DNA of 6,137 bases from Promethearchaeota archaeon (GCA_016839865.1 JAEOTN010000350.1:1-6137), one strand, 5' to 3'. Counted from the first letter of the stretch, positions 1-6,137 are shown. The notes: generated by a model from the letters alone, not told the origin. Made by a program: numbers and translations.

Positions 1-580
1 CGTATTTAATGACTGTATCTTTGAGAAAGGTGTATATAGTGAATAAATGAATTTGTTGAAATCCCTTGAAGATAGATTCAAAAATTTGGAGACAACCTGG
101 GAACTGGATCAGACTATATGCAAGAAAAAAATAGGCCAGCTCTGCTACGCTGGTAAATGGAATCCACCACAATGTAATTGCTGAAATTAAGGTGATCTGT
201 ATAATTCCAGTGAACATCTGGAACCAAATGAAGATTTGGATATATTTAAACGCCTTTTTTGGATTTATATGTTCATACTCGCCAACAAACCGTAACAAGC
301 CATCGTTTAGTTGTCCTGCAACATCCGCATCTTGTCCTCGGGTTGAGCCGAAATCAAAGAAACCAAAAGCGAACCCGAGAAATCCATAGACGATTTTATT
401 ATAACCCTCAATTTCTGGATACTTCATGATCAAAGGCAAGATTACAGCAAACATTGCTATAAAGAAAATAGAACCTAGTAATATGGCTAGCATGTTGTAA
501 TACCAACCTCCTACTAGTCTATGCATCCCTACGGTTTGATAATTATCCTTCTGGTTTTGTGTTTTTTGCTGCTTTTTCAT
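1..580 (-). CDS. Partial polytopic membrane protein, probable MOP-superfamily (Wzx/MATE-like) flippase, N-terminal 193 codons
   Basis: The reading frame is open from an ATG at 578-580 to the left edge with no stop, so the 3' part lies outside the window. The first 25 or so residues are polar and rich in Lys and Gln. Hydrophobic segments follow at about residues 28-52, 62-77, 113-141 and 145-166. Between the second and third lies a polar loop (FDFGST at 75-80, then GQLNDGLLRFVGEYE at 89-103). This pattern resembles the N-terminal half of polysaccharide or lipid-linked-oligosaccharide flippases of the MOP superfamily, which usually have 12-14 helices and 400-550 residues. The family call rests on topology and loop style, not on a diagnostic motif. 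The start is uncertain: no strong Shine-Dalgarno precedes 580, while a GGAGGT (506-511) lies 12 bases before Met30 (491-493). I kept the longer form. The start is 23 bases after the reductase stop, so co-transcription is likely. A MATE exporter or another membrane protein remains possible. Confidence 0.6.
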   Translation of the reverse strand, partial: MKKQQKTQNQKDNYQTVGMHRLVGGWYYNMLAILLGSIFFIAMFAVILPLIMKYPEIEGYNKIVYGFLGFAFGFFDFGSTRGQDADVAGQLNDGLLRFVGEYEHINPKKAFKYIQIFIWFQMFTGIIQITLISAITLWWIPFTSVAELAYFFLAYSLIQFPGCLQIFESIFKGFQQIHLFTIYTFLKDTVIKY

Positions 581-603
581 TTTCTTACCAACAAAGCTTT
601 TAT

Positions 604-1959
604 CTATTCAATTTCAGAGAGTTGCATTTTTGGTACTCTTGACCAGTACGATTTTGCACGTTTCACCCAAGAAGCAAATTGCTCAGGAGATTCTGGGTAG
701 TTTTCGTAATGTTTTCGAATATCTCCAGAAATTTCCATGGAATTCAACAACGATCTAAAACTTTGGATGGAATATCTCCTCGTCACTATACCCCATAGTA
801 GTACTAATGCAATACGAATCAATTTCTTAGTGGGGATATGCAATTCGAAATCTTGATGCATGGAGGAGAAATCTTCTGCAGAGAATATTACATCCTTCTC
901 GAATAAATATTCATTTTCTTTCATTGTCACATTTGCAGCAGCAGGTATTTGCGCTAGCATACCAGCAAATTTTGCTCCTTGATCCCGGAAATATCTCACG
1001 TTGATGTCCCATAGTGCTGATTTGCTGAGATCATCTGCTTTTAAGGCTTTCTCAACGACTTCCAACGCAATTTTGGCTTCAGTATATCCTGAAGTAATTC
1101 CTTCACCAGAAAATGGTTTAGTTAAACACCCAGAATCCCCTATACATAGGAAATTATCTGCCACTAGAGAATAGGGAGGACGTCGATAGGGAGTACTTCC
1201 TCGTTCTTCCTTTACTACTTCATATTCAGGAATTGTGATGATTTCAAGAAATTTCTTCATCACGCGCTCTCCATTTTCATAGCTAAGAGGCTGTCCGATC
1301 CCTAATATGGCATCACCTTCTGGGCTCGGAGCAATCCAAGTTTTGAAAAATGTCCATCCTTCGTCCGAGATGGAATCTTCCCCCAGCCATTTAATGTAGT
1401 ATAAGATCACATAGAATAGTTCATCCGTTCCTACAGAGAATGTTTCAACTCCATAATCATCTGGTAGTGAAACGCGAACGGCTCCACTAATTCCAGAAGC
1501 ATCCACAATCAATTTACCAAAGAATTCTAACTGCCGCTCATCGGAGGTTTCTGCATAGATTCCAATTAACTTATCATTTTTTAATTTCGGACCAGTGTAT
1601 TGAGTATCAAATTGGAACTTCACTCCTGCCTTTTCAGCATATCCAGCAAGGCGTTTGAGGTAAAAGGGTAACCGTAATACATGATAAGGATAAGACACGA
1701 TTTTAGGATAGTTTCCATAGGGGGATAGACTAATACTTACATCTTTAATGGTAACAAATTCTTCACTATCTTTAACGGGCTTTGGAATTTCAAATTCCTT
1801 GAATTTTTCGCTGTCAAAATGAAAACCATCTATATTATGCCCAATTTCTCTTCTTTTCTCTACAATTAACACCGAGAAACCCTTTTCTGCCATTTTCCAG
1901 CTGAAATATAGACCTGCGGGTCCAGCACCTACTACGACTATATCAAAAATCGTATCCAT
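604..1959 (-). CDS. Geranylgeranyl reductase family FAD-dependent oxidoreductase
   Basis: This 451-aa flavoprotein is close in length to Sulfolobus-type geranylgeranyl reductases (about 450 aa). The family saturates prenyl chains of archaeal membrane lipids or of dolichol carriers, at the inner face of the membrane. Seen: an N-terminal FAD Rossmann fold with Gly11-x-Gly13-x-x-Gly16 and the ribose-binding acidic residue Glu34, and a second FAD motif at 274-288 (GDSGCLTKPFSGEGI, with Asp275), which is typical of the family. The substrate-pocket motif YxWxFP-x7/8-GxG appears in altered form: Trp208, Pro211 and Gly220-x-Gly222 are kept, but the Tyr position is Lys206 and the Phe position is Ala210. 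A hydrophobic stretch at 380-393, flanked by Lys378/379 and Arg394/395, may touch the membrane. The ATG at 1957-1959 sits five residues before the first beta strand, as expected. No clear Shine-Dalgarno is visible; an AT-rich TATA-like stretch at 2008-2020 could be its promoter. The substrate is unknown. A related flavin hydroxylase or halogenase is less likely. Confidence 0.85.
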   Translation of the reverse strand: MDTIFDIVVVGAGPAGLYFSWKMAEKGFSVLIVEKRREIGHNIDGFHFDSEKFKEFEIPKPVKDSEEFVTIKDVSISLSPYGNYPKIVSYPYHVLRLPFYLKRLAGYAEKAGVKFQFDTQYTGPKLKNDKLIGIYAETSDERQLEFFGKLIVDASGISGAVRVSLPDDYGVETFSVGTDELFYVILYYIKWLGEDSISDEGWTFFKTWIAPSPEGDAILGIGQPLSYENGERVMKKFLEIITIPEYEVVKEERGSTPYRRPPYSLVADNFLCIGDSGCLTKPFSGEGITSGYTEAKIALEVVEKALKADDLSKSALWDINVRYFRDQGAKFAGMLAQIPAAANVTMKENEYLFEKDVIFSAEDFSSMHQDFELHIPTKKLIRIALVLLWGIVTRRYSIQSFRSLLNSMEISGDIRKHYENYPESPEQFASWVKRAKSYWSRVPKMQLSEIE

Positions 1960-2024
1960 GCTCTAATTTTGCTAGTAAAGGTTTTAGTCTTTTTGTTAGC
2001 CATTTTTGTTTAATTTAGAAAACT

Positions 2025-2414
2025 CTATTTTGCATTGGGATCGCTTTCCATTACCCCGAAAAGGTTTCCATCAAGGTCTTTGAAATAGGCAATCCATCCT
2101 TCTCCAGGAATTGCATGTTTTGGATTAGTAATTGTTCCACCGTGTTTTTTGATTTTCTTAATCACTGTATCGATATCTTGAACACCGATAGTATTTACAA
2201 CTATATCCTCGTCAGATTCTTTTTTGGCTAGAGCTCCCTCAATTCCGGGACGACTCTTAGGTCCACTTTTAGTGAACCAATAAGGAATAGGACCTCCCCA
2301 CTGAGTAAATTCCCAACCTAATGCATCAGAATAGAATTTCATTGCTTTCTTGGGATCTTTAGCAGGAATTTCGAAATGTATGATTTTATGGCTTTGTGAT
2401 TTTTTACGTGGCAT
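2025..2414 (-). CDS. VOC (glyoxalase/bleomycin-resistance fold) family protein
   Basis: This 129-aa single-domain protein has two beta-alpha-beta-beta-beta halves, typical of small VOC enzymes related to lactoylglutathione lyase. The first half opens with HFEIPAKDPKKAMKFY (residues 13-28) and GWEF. The second half has a GVQDID segment and ends in the family-typical run FKDLDGNLFGVMESD. His13 and Glu123 sit where the fold usually places metal ligands, so a metal-dependent dimer is plausible. The reaction cannot be told; VOC members include glyoxalases, epimerases, dioxygenases and resistance proteins. I chose the ATG at 2412-2414. A GTG at 2448-2450 would add 12 hydrophobic residues that fit no part of the fold. 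A T-rich stretch at 2434-2446 lies about 20-32 bases upstream and could be the TATA region of a leaderless or short-leader transcript, but this is weak. The stop is 65 bases before the reductase start on the same strand. Confidence 0.85.
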   Translation of the reverse strand: MPRKKSQSHKIIHFEIPAKDPKKAMKFYSDALGWEFTQWGGPIPYWFTKSGPKSRPGIEGALAKKESDEDIVVNTIGVQDIDTVIKKIKKHGGTITNPKHAIPGEGWIAYFKDLDGNLFGVMESDPNAK

Positions 2415-2552
2415 ACCACAAATAACTGTAAAAGAATAAAAAAAACTCACGCTTATGAACTAAAATAGTTAAAAATTCGTTTAATCATGCTTTAAATCGT
2501 ATTTTTCTATGGAATTATAGACCTAAATGGGTAACGCTAAATCTTGACTGCG

Positions 2553-2567
2553 ATTTTATTTATAATT
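2553..2567 (+). promoter_or_regulatory. Candidate archaeal TATA-box promoter for the plus-strand gene
   Basis: The AT-rich element ATTTTATTTATAATT resembles the archaeal TATA consensus. It stands out from its more mixed upstream flank (2521-2550). Transcription starting about 25 bases downstream (near 2590) would leave a leader of about 65 bases before the ATG at 2656. In such an AT-rich genome this match could arise by chance. Confidence 0.35.
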
Positions 2568-2642
2568 AACAGATAATTTTTTAATACTAAGAGTTCAGAA
2601 ATACTCAAACAACAAACTAAAGAACTTCCCGTAACCATTTTT

Positions 2643-2647
2643 GGTGA
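2643..2647 (+). promoter_or_regulatory. Ribosome binding site (GGTGA) that decides the start of the plus-strand gene
   Basis: GGTGA is the core of the archaeal Shine-Dalgarno GGAGGTGA. It ends eight bases before the ATG at 2656-2658. The reading frame is open further upstream, with a TTG at 2641 and a GTG at 2644, but using either would place the initiation codon on the binding site itself. The ATG is therefore preferred. Confidence 0.5.
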
Positions 2648-2655
2648 CTTATTCA

Positions 2656-3048
2656 ATGCATAGTAATTCAGGTCAAGTCCGATATAATTTTGCAGATTTC
2701 CGAAGAAATTTCGCACAGCTTCCCGTGGATAATGAATTTTATTACAATTCTATGGCTTTGTGGAAAGCAATCGAATTCAAAGGGATTGAAATCCTTGTAG
2801 AATATAATTTCGAGCGAGGAGTATACTTATGCCATTTCCGTAGAGATGGAAGGGAATATGACCCAAAAGAAGTGCCGTTTGATGCTTTCACATGGGAATC
2901 TTTATATGATCATATTAAGACAGAGCTACGTACGATTTCATTCCAAGAGTTCATCGGAGTTTTAAATAAAAGGAAAATTTCCAATATCCTTCGTGAGGAT
3001 TTTGCTCCTGTCTTTCAAGTAAAAGAAGAACCAGAAGACGAATACTAA
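2656..3048 (+). CDS. Hypothetical protein of 130 aa, no family recognised
   Basis: I do not recognise this protein. It is soluble-looking, with no signal peptide or membrane segment. It is rich in aromatic residues, with several Tyr, Phe and Trp between residues 10 and 90. Alternating hydrophobic and polar stretches around residues 35-60 (EILVEYNFERGVYLCHFRR) suggest adjacent beta strands. A helical segment with YDHIKTEL follows, then a charged tail ending in acidic residues (EEPEDEY). The whole could be a small alpha/beta domain, but no catalytic motif is visible. It is the only plus-strand gene. It diverges from the VOC gene and converges on the sulfatase pair, so it appears to be its own transcription unit. 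The start follows the GGTGA site; a longer form from TTG at 2641 would add five residues. Its length, start context and own flanking signals support a real gene. Confidence 0.65.
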   Translation: MHSNSGQVRYNFADFRRNFAQLPVDNEFYYNSMALWKAIEFKGIEILVEYNFERGVYLCHFRRDGREYDPKEVPFDAFTWESLYDHIKTELRTISFQEFIGVLNKRKISNILREDFAPVFQVKEEPEDEY

Positions 3049-3065
3049 AAATTTAAGATTTTTAG
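3045..3065 (+). terminator. Inverted repeat with T-run over the stop codon of the plus-strand gene, possible terminator
   Basis: CTAAAAAT (3045-3052) and ATTTTTAG (3058-3065) are perfect 8-base inverted repeats around a 5-base loop. The left arm contains the TAA stop at 3046-3048, and the right arm carries a run of five T. Archaeal termination relies mainly on T-runs, so the T5 may matter more than the stem, which has only one G-C pair. The repeat reads the same on both strands and could also stop minus-strand transcripts. Confidence 0.4.
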
Positions 3066-3214
3066 CAATCACTTCCTCAAGTACCATCTATACATTTGCT
3101 GCCTGTTTATTTATTTCTAAAAGTTTCCATATTTAACCTCACATTCAAATACGTAGAGAACTTACTTAGTTTATTCGCAAATTAAATTGAGCGAGTCCGT
3201 CGAAAGTGTACAAG

Positions 3215-3220
3215 AAAAAA
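3215..3220 (-). terminator. Candidate T-run terminator after the sulfatase pair
   Basis: On the minus strand this is a run of six T, within GTTTTTTCTTG, starting 13 bases after the sulfatase TGA stop (3234-3236). A short T-run just after a stop codon is the usual archaeal termination signal. No stable hairpin is visible. The call rests on position and composition only. Confidence 0.35.
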
Positions 3221-3233
3221 CAGACAATCATCC

Positions 3234-4871
3234 TCATGGATCTCGTTTATGCTCATAATGCGGATTATCACTGGTTTCTAAATACCAACGTAATAGTTGT
3301 TCTTTCAATTCAGCAATTATTTGTGTAAATTTTGGTTCCTCGAAGAGATTGTGTAACTCCGTTGGATCATTTTCTAGATCATAGAGTTCTTCTACGGCTT
3401 CAGGACTCGAGCGAAGAGTCATTTTCCATTTTTTAGTTCGTATCATTGTTGCCCTACAGCGTGTGAATGGAATATCTTTTTGCACTTTTCCCTTATAATA
3501 ATAAATACCTACACCAGGAACTTCGGTGGAACTTGAAATATCTTCAAAAGCTTGTGGTTCCCGTTGATCATACCCTCCTTCCGCAAACACCACATCCCTA
3601 TGAGTTTTTGTAGATCCTCTAATTAATGGAAGTAACGACTTTCCGAAATGAGTATAAGGATGTTCAATTCCTGCCACTTCTAGAATTGTAGGAAACACGT
3701 CAATTGTCTGAGTAAGAACTTCTGAATGAGTTACAGAAGACCGTTCTTTAGGGAGCTTGATGAGAAAAGGTACATTTAGGAGGGTATCTTCCATCCCGGT
3801 AGGCCATTTTTCCGTAAGACCATAACTACAAACATAGTCACCATGATCGGCAAAAATTGAAACTAGAGTATTATCATACATTTTTAACTCTTTCAACTTC
3901 TGGATTAATTTCCCAAATAAATCATCTACTTTGGTGCACATTCCGTAATAAGTAGCCAAAATTTCTCGATAATCATCATCAGAGAGTTTATCTAAATCAT
4001 ATTTCTGATGCATGATATTGACGTAAGCTGGTTTTTTTGCTCGATCTGTTTGTTCTAATGTGAAAGGATAAGGAGAAATCAGTTTACTACGCTCATACAT
4101 AGAGAAATAGGGATCCTCTACTTCATAAGGGGGATGAGGAAAAGCGATGGGAACATATAAGCAGAAAGGTTTGCGAGTTTTTAATTTCGATTTCCCAACT
4201 TTCTCAAGATATTTTAGTGTGTTTTTGATTATTTTAGCATCAATACTTTTTCTTGCCTGTTCATCAGGTATTTTCCCTGCATAAAATGTATTGTACCATT
4301 TTGATTCTTTCGAAAAAGGGCGTTTCCCCATCACAATCTTGGCTAGATGTGCAATTTCAGGTATTGAAAGCATCTTCTTATAATCTTTCATCTTTCTCAG
4401 TTTCAAACCCAAACGGATCATTCGGAAAAGCCCAAATTTCTTTATACCTTCTTTTATAACAGGTCCAATCAAATCCCTTACCAAACCCCCAATTCGTTTC
4501 GTTACACTTTCATGAATTGCTGATTTTTGAAATAGGTCATTTCTTCCAATCCACATCACTTCATAACCGTTCTCTTTAAGGATATGAAATAAATTCTCTT
4601 CTCCAGGTCGTAATAATTGATATAGGCTACGATGAGCACCATTATGAGGATATTGTCCAGTAAAGGTGCATATGCGTGATGGAGCACACACAGGATTTAC
4701 AGAAAAATTCTGAGTAAAAATAATTCCTCCATCATCTACTAATCCACGCATATTAGGCATCTTGATTTGAGGATTGGTTATTACTTCACCCCTCATCTCG
4801 TCAGGTACGAAGATAAGGATATTTGGTCTGGAATCTGCTTTTTTTTTCATTTTTCCCATTCTTATTTTCAT
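3234..4871 (-). CDS. Sulfatase (formylglycine-dependent, alkaline-phosphatase superfamily)
   Basis: This 545-aa type I sulfatase would hydrolyse a sulfate ester; the substrate is unknown. Numbered from the ATG at 4869-4871, it shows RPNILIF leading to metal-site residues Asp24-Glu25 (many relatives have Asp-Asp). The formylglycine motif CAPSR has Cys62 and Arg66, so the enzyme needs a formylglycine-generating enzyme or anaerobic maturase encoded elsewhere. Also present are FPHPP with His246, the metal-site run ADHGD at 341-345, and Lys355. The C-terminal YDLENDPTELHNL block is typical. The usual GKxH active-site motif reads GRND (109-112). A basic helix-rich insertion spans about 120-190. No signal peptide is visible, suggesting a cytoplasmic enzyme. 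The ATG at 4871 starts ten bases after the upstream sulfatase stop; Met5 (4859) and Met8 (4850) are alternatives. A longer frame from 4940 overlaps the upstream gene and is less likely. A phosphonate-monoester-hydrolase-like activity is possible. Confidence 0.9.
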   Translation of the reverse strand: MKIRMGKMKKKADSRPNILIFVPDEMRGEVITNPQIKMPNMRGLVDDGGIIFTQNFSVNPVCAPSRICTFTGQYPHNGAHRSLYQLLRPGEENLFHILKENGYEVMWIGRNDLFQKSAIHESVTKRIGGLVRDLIGPVIKEGIKKFGLFRMIRLGLKLRKMKDYKKMLSIPEIAHLAKIVMGKRPFSKESKWYNTFYAGKIPDEQARKSIDAKIIKNTLKYLEKVGKSKLKTRKPFCLYVPIAFPHPPYEVEDPYFSMYERSKLISPYPFTLEQTDRAKKPAYVNIMHQKYDLDKLSDDDYREILATYYGMCTKVDDLFGKLIQKLKELKMYDNTLVSIFADHGDYVCSYGLTEKWPTGMEDTLLNVPFLIKLPKERSSVTHSEVLTQTIDVFPTILEVAGIEHPYTHFGKSLLPLIRGSTKTHRDVVFAEGGYDQREPQAFEDISSSTEVPGVGIYYYKGKVQKDIPFTRCRATMIRTKKWKMTLRSSPEAVEELYDLENDPTELHNLFEEPKFTQIIAELKEQLLRWYLETSDNPHYEHKRDP

Positions 4872-4881
4872 TTCTTTTTCA

Positions 4882-6137
4882 TTACGCACCAGAAATCCTA
4901 GGCATAAGATCAGGTCGATAGCTCCGTTGCATGTACTCATGCACTACGTGAAGTAACTGTTCAACAGAATACTCCTTCCAAACTTCCCCGTACTTTTCTA
5001 AATCTTTTTTCGACCTTTTAGAAATATAATCCAGCATTAACCGTTGTTTCAATTTAACATAATGGAGATCATCCCATAGATTTTTCAATTCTTGTGGATC
5101 TTTCTTCAAATCAAATATTTCTCCGAAATTTTTGTTATAGTAAAAGACGATTTTGAAATGGTCAATAACAAACGTATTCATGAAAATTTCCGTGGGAGAT
5201 TGTCGAAATTCACAAATAATATGATCCCTAGTTGTTTTTTTACGTCCTTGGAACACTTCACTTTGGTCCACTCCCGACATTTCTCCGGGAATTTTGATAT
5301 CCGCTAAAGAGAGTATTGTAGGAGCGATATCCTCAAGCGAAACGTAGGATTGAGAGATTTTGTTTTTCTTTTTTGAGCCAGGAATTTTAATTATGAATGG
5401 AACTTTCATCCCATCATCATATGGGAAGGGTCCTTTATAGTACAGCCCATGTTGCCCAAAATGATCACCATGATCACTTGTGAATATGACTACTGTATCA
5501 TTGCTTTGACCATTCTCTTCTAATTTCTTTAAGATATTCCCAATACAATCATCAACCAGCGAAGTTTTTCCATACATAGAGGTAATCGACTTCGCATCTA
5601 ATGATTTTATATGAGCATGTGCATGTAGGCCATGAACTAATTGAGGTTCTTGTTGATTTTTAACGAAATCTACAAGATATCTTGTAAATGGAACTATTTT
5701 TTGAACCCACGGAATTTTTTGGAGTTTTCTACTAATTATCTCCAATCTACTGGGTTTAGTTTTTGTAGTTTTTTCATCACTTGAGTTTCGACGTTTGTTT
5801 TTTCGTATCTTATTAATTAAGATTTGAATACCAGCGATTATTCTTACCATGATTTTCATAAATGGATTCTGTGTAATCTTCAAGAGATAGTTAGATTTTC
5901 GATGTTCTCCCCATTTTTTCTTTGGAATCTTAATCTTCTTAGGATCATACATGCTATACCATGGTTCTGGGCATGCATGTGGATAATGAGGATCTGGAAA
6001 ACTAATCCACATAAAGAAGTTTTCTCCTGATTCCTTGAATTTATCCAATTGGGATATTGACCGTTCTTGAATCCAGCGTGAATGGTGAAATTTCTCGGGT
6101 AATTTCCATGCATATGGGAGAATTTGTCCAATCATTA
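4882..6137 (-). CDS. Sulfatase, C-terminal 417 residues, 5' end beyond the window
   Basis: The frame is open to the right edge. The ATG at 6133-6135 is an internal Met, because the sequence already begins mid-domain. Missing are the N-terminal metal site, the formylglycine CxPxR motif and the GKxH region, probably 100-150 residues. Numbered from that Met, residues 16-61 match the conserved sulfatase core: FHHSRW, FFMWISFPDPHYP with His50, then PEPWYSMYDP. SLVDDCIGNIL and VVIFTSDHGD (215-224, with Asp221 and His222) follow, then Lys234 in YYKGPF. The C-terminal block FDLKKDPQELKNLW is typical. Between the core halves (about 75-165) lies a basic insertion with a hydrophobic stretch (MVRIIAGIQILI). 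It is followed by a histidine cluster: His168, His171, His173 and His175. The gene is the upstream partner of a tandem sulfatase operon, ten bases before the next start. The substrate is unknown and localisation cannot be judged without the N-terminus. Confidence 0.9.
   Translation of the reverse strand, partial: MIGQILPYAWKLPEKFHHSRWIQERSISQLDKFKESGENFFMWISFPDPHYPHACPEPWYSMYDPKKIKIPKKKWGEHRKSNYLLKITQNPFMKIMVRIIAGIQILINKIRKNKRRNSSDEKTTKTKPSRLEIISRKLQKIPWVQKIVPFTRYLVDFVKNQQEPQLVHGLHAHAHIKSLDAKSITSMYGKTSLVDDCIGNILKKLEENGQSNDTVVIFTSDHGDHFGQHGLYYKGPFPYDDGMKVPFIIKIPGSKKKNKISQSYVSLEDIAPTILSLADIKIPGEMSGVDQSEVFQGRKKTTRDHIICEFRQSPTEIFMNTFVIDHFKIVFYYNKNFGEIFDLKKDPQELKNLWDDLHYVKLKQRLMLDYISKRSKKDLEKYGEVWKEYSVEQLLHVVHEYMQRSYRPDLMPRISGA

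Noticed and set aside
192..389. Open frame of 65 codons on the plus strand
   Set aside because: It lies antisense within the membrane-protein gene, whose opposite frame has a convincing hydrophobic pattern; this frame shows no domain.
2415..2450. GTG start at 2450 for the VOC protein
   Set aside because: It adds 12 residues with no place in the VOC fold; the ATG at 2414 precedes the first strand by a normal distance.
2507..2520. Inverted repeat CTAT-ggaatt-ATAG as an operator
   Set aside because: Only four paired bases on each side in AT-rich DNA, which is expected by chance.
2592..2606. GAGT...ACTC inverted repeat near the presumed transcription start
   Set aside because: A four-base match is too short to support a regulatory site.
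4253..4459. Open frame of 68 codons on the plus strand
   Set aside because: It is antisense to the sulfatase coding sequence and has no recognisable features.
4872..4940. N-terminal extension of the complete sulfatase to an ATG at 4940, giving a hydrophobic run (AIDLILCLGFLV)
   Set aside because: It overlaps the end of the upstream sulfatase, lacks a Shine-Dalgarno, and its charges follow the hydrophobic run, unlike a signal peptide. The ATG just after the upstream stop is simpler.
4774..4956. Open frame on the plus strand with a hydrophobic stretch (FFFIFPILIFISF)
   Set aside because: The hydrophobicity comes from the complement of Lys-rich codons at the sulfatase N-terminus; it overlaps two real genes.
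5092..5307. Open frame of 71 codons on the plus strand
   Set aside because: It is antisense to the conserved C-terminal part of the second sulfatase.
5824..6131. Short open frames on both strands near the right edge
   Set aside because: Both overlap the conserved sulfatase core (FPDPHYP region) in other frames, so they are shadows.
1..6137. RNA genes, CRISPR arrays, insertion sequences, attachment sites
   Set aside because: No tRNA-like cloverleaf, rRNA motif, regular repeat-spacer pattern, transposase motif or long terminal repeat was seen on either strand.

Overview
This AT-rich 6.1-kb window looks archaeal. The best clue is an FAD-dependent geranylgeranyl-reductase-type protein. TATA-like and T-run signals, weak or absent Shine-Dalgarno sites and short intergenic gaps fit as well. 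An Asgard-type or other mesophilic archaeon is a guess from protein style only; no marker gene fixes the lineage.

Layout, left to right. Positions 1-580 (minus strand) hold the first 193 codons of a polytopic membrane protein that runs off the left edge, probably a MOP-superfamily (Wzx/MATE-like) flippase. Positions 604-1959 (minus) hold a 451-aa geranylgeranyl-reductase-family flavoprotein. Positions 2025-2414 (minus) hold a small VOC/glyoxalase-fold protein. These three read in the order VOC, reductase, flippase, with gaps of 65 and 23 bases, and may form one transcription unit. Positions 2656-3048 carry the only plus-strand gene, a 130-aa protein I do not recognise, with its own promoter-like sequence and an inverted repeat over its stop codon. 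Positions 3234-4871 and 4882-6137 (both minus) hold two tandem sulfatases, ten bases apart. The right-hand one lacks its N-terminus because it runs off the right edge.

How the genes may work together is inference. A prenyl-saturating reductase beside a lipid-linked-oligosaccharide-type flippase suggests maturation and flipping of a polyprenyl or dolichyl carrier. The sulfatases could trim sulfate from glycans or sulfolipids of the same envelope. They face the unrelated plus-strand gene and may belong to a separate operon whose promoter lies beyond the right edge.

The points most worth a second look are: (1) substitutions in conserved motifs of the reductase and of the complete sulfatase; (2) basic, helix-rich insertions in both sulfatases, with no signal peptide visible on the complete one; (3) the reductase/flippase pairing; (4) the unrecognised plus-strand gene. 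I saw no tRNA, rRNA, CRISPR array, insertion sequence or attachment site. No stretch above 300 bases lacks a gene.
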